A DNA stretch of 16,039 bases from Promethearchaeota archaeon (GCA_016839845.1 JAEOTL010000101.1:1-16039); one strand, 5' to 3'. Shown: positions 6,752 to 14,919, counted from the stretch's first letter. Made by a program: numbers and translations. Notes: generated by a model from the sequence alone, not told the origin.

Positions 6752-6790
6752 TAATTTTAAAATTTCTTGTTAAAGCATATAATTCTTTTC

Positions 6791-8971
6791 TTAAAATCTA
6801 TATTTTTTATTAACAATATCTTTGTAAATTTGTTCCGTTAGAAGGGTATAGTCCGAGCGGTTTGGTAAAAGTACATAAATTGGATCCTCAGTTTTACTAA
6901 TATCAAAACCAACTTTTTTCATATCTGATTTTGAGATTTTATAAGTATCTGTTGTCGATAATTCAGATAAGAAACGTACAAAAAGGGGGATTGCATATCT
7001 AGGTAAATTCTCATTAACCACTTCTGTCAATGCGTTGAAATTAAATGCTTCGTGTTTTTTATTGGAGATAATTGAAGCCATACCTGCCCTTCCTTCGGTG
7101 TTAGGGACTATGACACCATAAACTGAAGAATGCTCAACTTCTTCCAAAGAAGATATAACATCTTCAACTTCAGATGTAGATACATTTTCTCCTTTCCAGC
7201 GAAAGGTATCACCAAGGCGATCAACAAACTGTGCATGACCATATCCAATTGATCTAATCATGTCACCGGAATATAACCACATATCACCCTCTTCAAAAGC
7301 ATTTTCAATTATTTTCTGCTTACTTGCTGATTTGCTCGTGTACCCTGCAAATGTATAAGGATCCCGAATTTTCATGAGAAATAATCCTGCTTCACCTTCT
7401 TCAACCATTTGAAGAAAGCCATCTTCCCCGCGAATAGGTTCATCTTTTTCAATATCATATTTTACAAGGGTGTAATCATTAAGGCAGATTCCAATAGTAC
7501 AGTCTCTATTAAGGTAATTACAAAACATTCCTTGCATTTCCGTCATTCCATAGTGCTCATAAACTTCTCTTATCCCAAATCTCTCTTTAAATTCCTTCCA
7601 CATCTCTGGTCTGAGCCCATTTCCAGCAATTTTATAAACTGTATGTTTTCTATCATTCGGACTAGGTGGTTGATTGTAGAGGTATCGACAAATCTCTCCT
7701 ATGTAATTAAAACATGTAGCTTTAAACTTCGTGATATCTTTCCAAAAGTTACTTACACTAAACCTGCGTGCTAATGCAACTGCTGATCCATTAACAAGTG
7801 CAGAGGCCCATCCGATATGTAAAGCATTACTATGGTAGATTGGAAGAGAAATATAATAAACATCATCAGGCTGCATATTTAATGCCATTTTGCCCCACCC
7901 GAACATAGATCCAACAGTATGGACGTTACGGATGTGAGCTGCCTTTGGAAGTCCTGTTGTTCCAGAAGTAAATATAAACACATATGTTTCCCTTCCTAAA
8001 ATATCACCTGTAGTGGAAGGATTCTGTATATCTTGATCTATTACTTGGGCTTTAAAGTCGATAAATCCTTCTGGTATATCCTTTTCTCCCTTATCCGCAA
8101 TAAAATATAATTTATCTTTTGAAGTTAGTTCTAGTTCTTCCCTTACATCTTCAAAAGCATCGATCAGTTCTTCCCCAATAATATATATTCTTACCGGGTT
8201 TAATTTCAGACTATGTTTAAGCGTTGTTGCTCGTTGTCTAGTATTTATTAAAGACCCAATTGTACCTATTTTTGACATTGCTGCCATTATGAACATCAAT
8301 TCGGGTCTATTTTCTAAAAAGACATTAATTATTTCTCCCCTTTCTACACCTAAAGAGAGAAAGAAGTTGCTATATCGATTGATCCATTCATTCAATTCTT
8401 TATATGTATATTCTTGGTCTTCATAAAGAAGGGCCTTATTATCTGAAAATTTTACTGCATTACGCTCTAAACACTTTCCTAAAGACACTTTTTTGTCTGG
8501 TCCTATTTTCTCAAATTCCTCCTTAAGTAAAAATGAATTTAAACGCCAAACTAATGTTAATAAACCGAATATATGATCTTTATACGTAATTTCATAACCA
8601 GAAACGGATTTTGAAGACAATTCTTTTCCTTTTTCAATTGGACCAAAGATTTCCTCAAACATTTTTATAAAGTTTAAAACTTCTGGATAACTCAGTACTT
8701 CATCTTCACCTTTAGAAGTAATACGATAATATTTCTCATCGTCCAACTCATATTCTTCTAGAAACTGCTTCTCCTTTAATTTCTCTGCCCACTGAGAAAA
8801 TATTGTTTTATCCATTCTATTTTCAATAGATTCATTCGTATTATTGATAAATTCTTTAATCTTATGAGTCCCAAAAACTGCGAGGGCAAATAAAATAATC
8901 TTATCATAATTTCCCTTTTCTAAATTTACCAATATCGGCGCAGGAATTTTATGTGGAATTGTATGTATCAT
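6791..8971 (-). CDS. FATP-type acyl-CoA ligase with N-terminal winged-helix domain
   Basis: An ATP-dependent ligase that adenylates a carboxylic acid and transfers it to CoA. Residues about 165-726 form the ANL-superfamily enzyme: the P-loop TSGTTGLPK (335-343), YGMTE (474-478), SGD (568-570) and the hinge region DRLGDTFRWKGENVST (584-599), a signature of the fatty-acid transport protein/very-long-chain ligase branch. The C-terminal subdomain follows. Unusually, about 160 residues precede the ligase. Within them, residues 22-100 read as a winged helix: a first helix (DKIILFALAVFG), a helix-turn-helix (about 36-72) and a wing ending YYRITSKGEDEVL, closely resembling PadR/MarR-type regulators. 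Total length is 726 aa against about 590-640 for the family. The neighbouring paralogue lacks this extension. No transmembrane segment is evident. Possible roles are fatty or branched acid activation plus sensing; the regulatory idea is inference. Confidence 0.9.
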   Translation of the reverse strand: MIHTIPHKIPAPILVNLEKGNYDKIILFALAVFGTHKIKEFINNTNESIENRMDKTIFSQWAEKLKEKQFLEEYELDDEKYYRITSKGEDEVLSYPEVLNFIKMFEEIFGPIEKGKELSSKSVSGYEITYKDHIFGLLTLVWRLNSFLLKEEFEKIGPDKKVSLGKCLERNAVKFSDNKALLYEDQEYTYKELNEWINRYSNFFLSLGVERGEIINVFLENRPELMFIMAAMSKIGTIGSLINTRQRATTLKHSLKLNPVRIYIIGEELIDAFEDVREELELTSKDKLYFIADKGEKDIPEGFIDFKAQVIDQDIQNPSTTGDILGRETYVFIFTSGTTGLPKAAHIRNVHTVGSMFGWGKMALNMQPDDVYYISLPIYHSNALHIGWASALVNGSAVALARRFSVSNFWKDITKFKATCFNYIGEICRYLYNQPPSPNDRKHTVYKIAGNGLRPEMWKEFKERFGIREVYEHYGMTEMQGMFCNYLNRDCTIGICLNDYTLVKYDIEKDEPIRGEDGFLQMVEEGEAGLFLMKIRDPYTFAGYTSKSASKQKIIENAFEEGDMWLYSGDMIRSIGYGHAQFVDRLGDTFRWKGENVSTSEVEDVISSLEEVEHSSVYGVIVPNTEGRAGMASIISNKKHEAFNFNALTEVVNENLPRYAIPLFVRFLSELSTTDTYKISKSDMKKVGFDISKTEDPIYVLLPNRSDYTLLTEQIYKDIVNKKYRF

Positions 8972-9013
8972 AATCAGTCACATTTAGTGTAATTTGATAA
9001 GCAAGTATTTAAT

Positions 9014-9063
9014 ATTATTAGAAGAAATAATAGGAATTTTTTATAATTTATTCTACTAATAAT
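9014..9063 (-). other. Imperfect stem-loop between the two ligase genes
   Basis: Bases 9014-9030 and 9047-9063 are inverted repeats matching at 14 of 17 positions, with the outer 8 perfect (ATTATTAG/CTAATAAT), around a 16-base loop containing an A/T run. It starts about 15 bases past the stop of the 9078-10850 gene in transcription direction. It may stabilise or end that transcript, or lie in the promoter region of the 726-aa ligase. Confidence 0.35.
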
Positions 9064-9077
9064 TTTCCGTAGATTTA

Positions 9078-10850
9078 TTATAAATCCTTTTTCCCCGCCA
9101 TAATTACTAAATACTCATCTTGATCAAGTAACTCATAAGATTGAGATGAGAAATTCCATAAATAAATGGGATCTTTTATTATCTCGATATTATACCCTTG
9201 TTTTCGAAGGTTTACTTTCCTTAATTTAAGTGTTCCTGTTAATTCCAGTTCTCTTTGAACTCTAACGAATATAGGAATTGAATATTTTGGTAATCTGTTA
9301 ATGATAAAACTGGCAAATTCTTTATGTTTAAACTCGCTAGAAGGTTTTAATTTTATTGCCGCCATTCCTGCTTTACCATCATGTTTTGGTATTTCCACCC
9401 CGAAAACGTTACACATCTCAATATCAGTAAACATATTGATTATATGTTCAACTTCTAACGTTGAAACGTTTTCACCTTTCCATCTAAATGTATCCCCAGA
9501 CCTGTCTGCAAAAGAAACCCAATTTCCATCATGTAAATTAACCAGATCTCCAGTATTGAAGAAGATATCATTTTCCTGTAAAACATTTCTTATGATTCTT
9601 TTCTCTGTTTGATCTTTATCTTTATAACCTAAATAAAACGAGTTTTCAGATATAGCTACTAAAAGCATACCTGTTTCTGCGGGTTTACATTGGATATAAT
9701 TTCCTTTCTCATCTTTAAGTAATTCATCAGAATCTTGCCTAATTTTTACAATAGCATGTGTTCCTGGTGTAGAGATTTTTCCTAGCATACCAGGTCTCCC
9801 TTCCCCATTATAAAATCCACCAGCACCATCTGTAGCCCCGTAAAATTCATGAATTTGTTCAATTTTAAATCTTGACTTAAATTCTTCCCAAATATCTTTA
9901 CGTAAACCTAAGCCAAACATTTTTTTTAGAGTAGTGTTTTCAACATATTCTGATTCTGGACGATTGAGTAAATATCTTGGAATTTCTCCTATGTAAAAGA
10001 AGATAGTAGTGTTAAATTTCTTAATATCTTTCCAAAAGTTGGATGCTGAAAATTTTTTTCGAAAAGCAAATGTACAACCTGTATGTAAACTAGAACCCCA
10101 TCCATTAACCAAAGCATGTGAATGGTATAATGGTAAAGGGCAATAAATAACATCATCTTGGGTTAGTTTTAACGCTAACCTGCCAAAAGGGTTTAATAAA
10201 CGCATATTGCTCTGTGTTGCTGGCTTTGGGAGACCAGTTGTTCCAGACGTAAAAATGTAAGAGTTTATATCAGTCAAATATGAATTATATGTAGTTTTGG
10301 GATTATCGGCTGGTATGTGATATAAGTCCCAATCTAGATCGTAAAAGCTATGGCTGATTTTAGTTTTTTCGTTAATCACTAAAACATTACTCGTCTCAAA
10401 GTCTAATTCATCAAAGATATCAATTAAATAGGGTAAATTACTTCCATCAATAACGATCCAATTCGGTTCACTAACTCGAAACGCATGAATTAAAGCATTC
10501 ATTCTTTGATTAATGTTGATATAAGACACAAGTCCTTGGATTTTATTGATACCAATAGGGAATGAAAGAATTTCAGGGCAATTATCCATCATAAGTGCTA
10601 TTGTGTCTCCGGTTTTATATCCAATACTAAGAAAATAGTTGGCGACAATATTACTAGCTTGATTAAAATTTTCCCATGTCAATTTAACATCTTCGAACAA
10701 GACAGCATAGTTGTTAGGTATTTTTTCTGCTAATTGTTGTACAAGAATTCCCGGACTGTTATTTGGATTTTTTTTCATTTCATCATATATCTTCTCTGCT
10801 CTCTGTGCATAATCCAATTCCTCTGGAGTTAATGGAATTTCATTTGCCAT
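9078..10850 (-). CDS. FATP-type acyl-CoA ligase (AMP-binding enzyme)
   Basis: A 590-aa acyl-CoA synthetase of the same branch as its neighbour but with no N-terminal extension, the family's normal length. Motifs are TSGTTGLPK (201-209), PLPLYHSHALVNGWG (238-252), YGATDG (337-342), NTGD (432-435) and FADRSGDTFRWKGENVST (447-464). The adenylation motif reads YGATD, where the wider family usually has YG-x-(T/S)-E, so the acidic residue is kept as aspartate. The C-terminal LTGTLKLRKVNLRKQGY segment contains the likely catalytic lysine of the mobile domain. It is probably a soluble or peripheral membrane enzyme activating medium to long-chain or branched acids; crotonobetaine-type substrates are also possible for this branch. 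Transcription is divergent from the sulfatase, from a compact promoter with two palindromes, and a TATA-like box about 24 bases before the ATG suggests a leaderless message. Confidence 0.93.
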   Translation of the reverse strand: MANEIPLTPEELDYAQRAEKIYDEMKKNPNNSPGILVQQLAEKIPNNYAVLFEDVKLTWENFNQASNIVANYFLSIGYKTGDTIALMMDNCPEILSFPIGINKIQGLVSYININQRMNALIHAFRVSEPNWIVIDGSNLPYLIDIFDELDFETSNVLVINEKTKISHSFYDLDWDLYHIPADNPKTTYNSYLTDINSYIFTSGTTGLPKPATQSNMRLLNPFGRLALKLTQDDVIYCPLPLYHSHALVNGWGSSLHTGCTFAFRKKFSASNFWKDIKKFNTTIFFYIGEIPRYLLNRPESEYVENTTLKKMFGLGLRKDIWEEFKSRFKIEQIHEFYGATDGAGGFYNGEGRPGMLGKISTPGTHAIVKIRQDSDELLKDEKGNYIQCKPAETGMLLVAISENSFYLGYKDKDQTEKRIIRNVLQENDIFFNTGDLVNLHDGNWVSFADRSGDTFRWKGENVSTLEVEHIINMFTDIEMCNVFGVEIPKHDGKAGMAAIKLKPSSEFKHKEFASFIINRLPKYSIPIFVRVQRELELTGTLKLRKVNLRKQGYNIEIIKDPIYLWNFSSQSYELLDQDEYLVIMAGKKDL

Positions 10851-10869
10851 AAATAACCTTATGTTTAGC

Positions 10870-10877
10870 TTTATAAA
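10870..10877 (-). promoter_or_regulatory. TATA-like box of the 590-aa ligase gene
   Basis: TTTATAAA, itself symmetric, is centred about 24 bases before the ATG at 10850 on the - strand, with purines upstream (BRE-like). This is the spacing expected when an archaeal transcript starts at or next to the start codon. Confidence 0.5.
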
Positions 10878-10893
10878 AGATCTTATCTTTTAT
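10873..10893. promoter_or_regulatory. 21-base operator-like palindrome in the divergent promoter
   Basis: ATAAAAGAT (10873-10881) and ATCTTTTAT (10885-10893) are perfect 9-base inverted repeats separated by CTT. The site overlaps the TATA-like and BRE-like elements of the ligase promoter and lies 60-80 bases upstream of the sulfatase start. That position suits a repressor of the ligase gene, or an activator or repressor shared by both genes. A winged-helix dimer would suit such geometry, which is inference. Confidence 0.55.
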
Positions 10894-10904
10894 TATACTA
10901 AAAT

Positions 10905-10916
10905 GGTGAAATCACC
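10905..10916. promoter_or_regulatory. Second inverted repeat GGTGA-AA-TCACC in the divergent promoter
   Basis: A 5-base perfect inverted repeat with 3 G+C positions per arm in an AT-rich setting, 11 bases from the larger palindrome and about 40 bases before the sulfatase ATG. It could be a separate operator. It is short enough that chance is possible. Confidence 0.35.
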
Positions 10917-10954
10917 TTTTCTATTGATATTCACTAAAATATAGGGTAAAAAAA

Positions 10955-13213
10955 ATGAGCAGATTTGAAGAATTTAAAGGTAAGATTGGAAGGACTCACA
11001 CCGAATCGACACCATGGTGGCCAAAACCGAAAGGAATAGGGAAAGATTACCCGAATATTATTGTTATTTTATTTGATGATACAGGATTCTCTCAATTTGG
11101 TTGTTATGGATCTAATATTGATACACCTAATATTGATCGTCTTGCTCAAGGTGGTTTAAGATATACGAACTTTCACACAACTGCTCTGTGTTCGCCTACT
11201 CGGGCGTGTTTATTAACCGGTAGGAATCATCATTCTGTGGGGGTGCGTTCAATTTCTAATTATGATACAGGATTCCCACATATGCGAGGTTATATTACCC
11301 CACACGCAGCAACTATTGCAGAAATCCTTCGAGAAAATGGTTATTCTACATTAATGGTCGGGAAATGGCATCTAGCACCAATGTTTCAATCATCAGCCGC
11401 TGGACCGTTTGAAAACTGGCCCTTACAGCGTGGTTTTAATCGTTATTATGGATTTATGCAGGGGGAGACCGACCAATTTTATCCTTCGTTAACCTATGAT
11501 AATCATCCCATCGATCCACCTAAGGGACCTGAAGATGGATATCATCTCAATGAAGATCTCATTGATAAATCTATTGAATTCATTCGTGATCATAAATCTA
11601 TATATCCTAAGCAACCATTTTTCCTCTATTTGGCCTTTGGTGCTACTCACACTCCACATCAAGCTCCAAAAGAGTTCATTGATAAATATAAGGGTCGTTT
11701 CGATGCAGGTTGGGATGTTATTAGAGAACAGTGGTTTAAAAAACAATTAGAAACGGGTATCATCCCACCTGGTACAAAATTAGCCCCGCATAATCCGGGA
11801 GTAGAGCCTTGGGAGACACTATCCGATAAAGAGAAAAAATTTGCCTTAAAATTGCAGGAAGTATTTGCAGCATTTCTCGATCATACAGATCATCACATTG
11901 GTAGATTGTTATCATTTCTTGATGAGATTAATATTTCAGATGATACGATGATCATTTTACTGTCAGACAACGGTGCTGCTCCTGCAGGGGGTAAAACAGG
12001 CGTGATGCATGAATTTAAATCTTTCAATGGAATACCAGAAGACATTGATAAAGTCCAAGATCATATTGATGATATAGGAGGTCCACATAGTTATCCGAAT
12101 TACCCATGGGGTTGGGCACAAGCTGGAAACACTCCTCTTAAGTGGTATAAGTCGTTTACATATGGGGGTGGTATTCGTGATTCGTGTATAATTAAATGGC
12201 CTGCTCATATCCAGGATCCTGGTGGGATCCGAAATCAATTCCATCATGTTTCCGACATCGTTCCTACTATACTTGAAGCACTAAAAATAGATCCCCCTTC
12301 CACTTATAAAGGATTTGATCAAATGCCCATCACCGGAACTTCTATGTTGTACACATTTAATTCCGCAGATGAACCCTCACGTAAAAACGCTCAATATTTT
12401 GAGATGTTTGGACGTCGAGGGATTTGGGCTAATGGCTGGAAAGCTGTTACAAATCATATACAAGGAACACCGTACGATCAAGAAGAATGGCAGTTATATA
12501 ATTTAGATGAGGATTTTTCTGAATGCGATAACTTAGCTGAAAAACATCCAGAGAAATTACGAAACCTTATTGACCTATGGTGGGTTGAAGCTGGAAAGCA
12601 TGAGGTGCTACCTCTTGATGATAGAACGGTTGAACTATTTGCACCTAAATTTCTACCGGGATACCCTCATGAAGGTCGTGAATATACTTATTATCCACCA
12701 ATTTCTCAATTACCTTCTGATGTTTCTCCCGCTATTGGGAACCGTTCATGGATTATGACTGCAGAAATCCAAAGATCTGATGAAAATATAGATGGAGTAA
12801 TCTTCACATATGGAACTCAAAATGTAGGACTAAGTTGTTATATTAAAGAAAATAAGCTTGTTTTTGATTATAATATATATACTGATCATTATGTAGTGCG
12901 TTCCGATCGCAACGTTCCAACGGATTCATCCACAATTGGAGTTGAATTTCGAAGAAAAGATAATATAGGTAATATTTCTCTATTAATAGAGGGCAAAGAA
13001 AGTGGCTCAGTTCAAACACCATCTGTTTTAAGAATGATATCCGCTTCAGGTTTACAAATCGGGAGGAATAATTTATCACCTGTCACCAATGACTACGAAT
13101 CTCCCTTTGAATTTAAAGGTACGATAAAAAATGTAAATTTTAAGTTGCTACGTTATAAAGCAACACCAGAAGAGAGTCAAAACAGGTTTAATGCAGAGAT
13201 GGTAAAACAATAA
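10955..13213 (+). CDS. Type I arylsulfatase, cytosolic, with C-terminal beta-sandwich-like domain
   Basis: A formylglycine-dependent sulfatase that hydrolyses sulfate esters. The cysteine-type activation motif is CSPTRACLLTG (Cys79-x-Pro81-x-Arg83), so Cys79 must be oxidised to formylglycine. Metal and substrate residues are Asp41-Asp42 (FDDTG), Lys137 and His139 (GKWHL), His232 (GATHTPH), Asp338-Asn339 (SDNG) and Lys399 in TPLKWYKSF. The catalytic core ends near 570. Residues about 600-745 are rich in beta strands (WIMTAEI, GVIFTYG, LVFDYN, GTIKNVNFKLL) and resemble the laminin-G/ConA-like tail of large sulfatases such as mycobacterial AtsA. At 752 aa it falls in that large class. No signal peptide is visible, so it acts in the cytosol on imported substrates. 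No maturation enzyme is in the window; the nearby radical-SAM activase has ferredoxin inserts typical of glycyl-radical activases, not of anaerobic sulfatase maturases. Confidence 0.94.
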   Translation: MSRFEEFKGKIGRTHTESTPWWPKPKGIGKDYPNIIVILFDDTGFSQFGCYGSNIDTPNIDRLAQGGLRYTNFHTTALCSPTRACLLTGRNHHSVGVRSISNYDTGFPHMRGYITPHAATIAEILRENGYSTLMVGKWHLAPMFQSSAAGPFENWPLQRGFNRYYGFMQGETDQFYPSLTYDNHPIDPPKGPEDGYHLNEDLIDKSIEFIRDHKSIYPKQPFFLYLAFGATHTPHQAPKEFIDKYKGRFDAGWDVIREQWFKKQLETGIIPPGTKLAPHNPGVEPWETLSDKEKKFALKLQEVFAAFLDHTDHHIGRLLSFLDEINISDDTMIILLSDNGAAPAGGKTGVMHEFKSFNGIPEDIDKVQDHIDDIGGPHSYPNYPWGWAQAGNTPLKWYKSFTYGGGIRDSCIIKWPAHIQDPGGIRNQFHHVSDIVPTILEALKIDPPSTYKGFDQMPITGTSMLYTFNSADEPSRKNAQYFEMFGRRGIWANGWKAVTNHIQGTPYDQEEWQLYNLDEDFSECDNLAEKHPEKLRNLIDLWWVEAGKHEVLPLDDRTVELFAPKFLPGYPHEGREYTYYPPISQLPSDVSPAIGNRSWIMTAEIQRSDENIDGVIFTYGTQNVGLSCYIKENKLVFDYNIYTDHYVVRSDRNVPTDSSTIGVEFRRKDNIGNISLLIEGKESGSVQTPSVLRMISASGLQIGRNNLSPVTNDYESPFEFKGTIKNVNFKLLRYKATPEESQNRFNAEMVKQ

Positions 13214-13237
13214 TAAATTAGATTAATCTATCTAATA

Positions 13238-13258
13238 GGCTTTTAAAAATTAAAAGTC
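13238..13258 (+). terminator. Hairpin after the sulfatase gene
   Basis: GGCTTTTAA (13238-13246) pairs with TTAAAAGTC (13250-13258) around AAA, allowing one G-U pair, giving a 9-bp stem 25 bases after the stop. No T-run follows, so it may protect the RNA end rather than terminate it. Confidence 0.4.
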
Positions 13259-13296
13259 AAGAGAAGAATTAATAAGTATAAAATAAAAAAATCTTT

Positions 13297-13303
13297 AAGA
13301 GGT
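13297..13303 (+). promoter_or_regulatory. Shine-Dalgarno-like AAGAGGT before methionyl-tRNA synthetase
   Basis: AAGAGGT lies 8 bases before the ATG at 13312, supporting that start. It is one of the few convincing ribosome sites in the window. GAGG-T-CCTC (13299-13307) is also a small inverted repeat that could hide the site in RNA. Confidence 0.45.
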
Positions 13304-13311
13304 CCTCAAAC

Positions 13312-14847
13312 ATGAAAAAAGTGTATATTACTACTCCTATTTATTATGTAAATGCCGATCCTCATATTGGACATGCCCATACTTCAATTATGGGCGATAT
13401 TTTAAAACGGATTTTAAAAATGCGTGGGACTCAAGTTTTTTATACAACTGGGGTTGACGAACATGGACAAAAAAACCAAGCTAGTGCTAGTATGAGTGGT
13501 CTTCCTCAGGCAGAATATTTAAACCAACAAGCGAATGTCTTTAAGTCATTATTTGAAAAATTAAATATCTCTTTTGATTTTTTTGTTCGAACTACCCATG
13601 AAGGTCATAAAAATTATGTAAAGAAGGTTTTGAATGAACTTTTCAGCAAGAAACTGATTTATAAGAAATTTTATGAAGGTTTATATTGTGTTGGATGTGA
13701 ACAATTTAAAAAACCTTCAGATTTAGATAAAAATGGTTTATGCACTGATCACAAAACAACGCCAGAACTGCAAAAAGAAATGAATTATTTTCTAAAGATT
13801 AGTGATTATCAATCTTGGCTAAAGAACTACATACGGAAAAATGAAGATTTAATTCAACCCACTGTTTTTCAAAAAGAAGTATTAGCTATGTTAGATGAAC
13901 CATTAGAAGACTTATGTATTTCTCGTCCTAAAAGTAGGGTAAGTTTGGGAATTGATTTCCCTTTTGACGAGAATTTTGTTACCTACGTATGGTTTGAAGC
14001 TCTTTTAAATTACGTCTCTAATCTTAAATTAAATTTTGAGGAAATTTCTGATGTTAATGAATATTGGAGTAATTGCATTCATATTTTGGCTAAAGATATA
14101 GTTAAAACTCATTGTATCTATTGGCCTATAATACTTAAAGTTCTTGATATAAGTCCACCAAAATCTTTTCAGATTCATGGATTTTGGGTTGGTGAAGGAG
14201 GAATTAAAATGTCAAAGTCATTAGGAAATGTCATAGATCCAAAAAAACTTCAACAGGTAATTGGGACAGACGCGATGCGATACTATTTATGTAGCAAAAT
14301 GACATATACAGATTCAAAAATTAGCAATTCATTGATAAATTCTAGTTACGAAACGGAATTAGCAAATAATATAGGAAATCTCCTCTACCGTGCTTGTAGT
14401 TTCACATTTAAGAATTTTGATGAGAAAATACCTCAACCAGGAAAGTTTGGTCAAAGAGAAAAGGAGATACAACTATTTTTAAGCGATCAGGTAACACTAG
14501 ATTTTAGGCGAATAGGATTAGAAACAGCTCACGAAATAATTAAAAGAATTATTTTAATTGGAAGTAGGCTCAATAAATATTTTAATGATGTGACTCCTTG
14601 GAAACTGGTAAAAAAAGAAGAAAATTTGGAGGAATTGAAAACAATTTTATACACTGTATTAGATGGAATAAAAGTCCTTTTTGAACTTGCATATCCAATT
14701 ATGCCAAGTATTGCAAATGAAGTTTTAAACATTATTGGTGCCAATAAAATACCTGATGAAATCATTGAATATGATATTAAAGTTGGAAAACTAAAACCAG
14801 GTTCAAAAATGTTAAAACCTAAAATCCTTTTTCCAAGATTAAATTGA
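13312..14847 (+). CDS. metG: Methionyl-tRNA synthetase, bacterial-type short form
   Basis: A class I aminoacyl-tRNA synthetase that charges tRNA-Met. It begins TTPIYYVNADPHIGHAHT with the HIGH motif at 18-21, and has KMSKS at 299-303 in GGIKMSKSLGN. TGVDEHGQK (46-54) is the methionine-site region. The connective-peptide zinc knuckle appears as Cys126-x2-Cys129 and Cys144-x2-His147, one knuckle as in the simpler bacterial forms. The helical anticodon-binding domain follows (about 340-500). The protein ends at 511 aa without the C-terminal tRNA-binding OB domain. Archaeal enzymes are generally of a different subtype, so this gene looks bacterial in origin or is a second copy. It stands between a sulfatase and a dehydrogenase, with no other translation genes around. 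All catalytic motifs are intact, so it should be active. Confidence 0.95.
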   Translation: MKKVYITTPIYYVNADPHIGHAHTSIMGDILKRILKMRGTQVFYTTGVDEHGQKNQASASMSGLPQAEYLNQQANVFKSLFEKLNISFDFFVRTTHEGHKNYVKKVLNELFSKKLIYKKFYEGLYCVGCEQFKKPSDLDKNGLCTDHKTTPELQKEMNYFLKISDYQSWLKNYIRKNEDLIQPTVFQKEVLAMLDEPLEDLCISRPKSRVSLGIDFPFDENFVTYVWFEALLNYVSNLKLNFEEISDVNEYWSNCIHILAKDIVKTHCIYWPIILKVLDISPPKSFQIHGFWVGEGGIKMSKSLGNVIDPKKLQQVIGTDAMRYYLCSKMTYTDSKISNSLINSSYETELANNIGNLLYRACSFTFKNFDEKIPQPGKFGQREKEIQLFLSDQVTLDFRRIGLETAHEIIKRIILIGSRLNKYFNDVTPWKLVKKEENLEELKTILYTVLDGIKVLFELAYPIMPSIANEVLNIIGANKIPDEIIEYDIKVGKLKPGSKMLKPKILFPRLN

Positions 14848-14854
14848 TTAAATA

Positions 14855-14890
14855 TAAAGCAATATCAAATTTTTGTGTAATTAATAATTT
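14855..14890 (+). repeat. 36-base direct repeat, copy A, upstream of the D-2-hydroxyacid dehydrogenase
   Basis: The segment TAAAGC followed by AATATCAAATTTTTGTGTAA and TTAATAATTT recurs at 15963-15998 with one change (C to T at the sixth base). It ends directly before a TATA-like box (CTATAAAAAC) and 29 bases before the ATG at 14920. The same position before two successive genes suggests a shared regulatory element. Confidence 0.85.
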
Positions 14891-14900
14891 CTATAAAAAC
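14891..14900 (+). promoter_or_regulatory. TATA-like box of the D-2-hydroxyacid dehydrogenase gene
   Basis: CTATAAAAAC is centred about 25 bases before the ATG at 14920, spacing consistent with leaderless archaeal transcription. It abuts repeat copy A. Confidence 0.45.
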
Positions 14901-14919
14901 TAATTTTGTAGAATACATC

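Noticed and set aside
11489..11750. Overlapping open frames on both strands within the sulfatase
   Set aside because: They are shadows of the well-supported sulfatase frame, and their translations are low-complexity without motifs.
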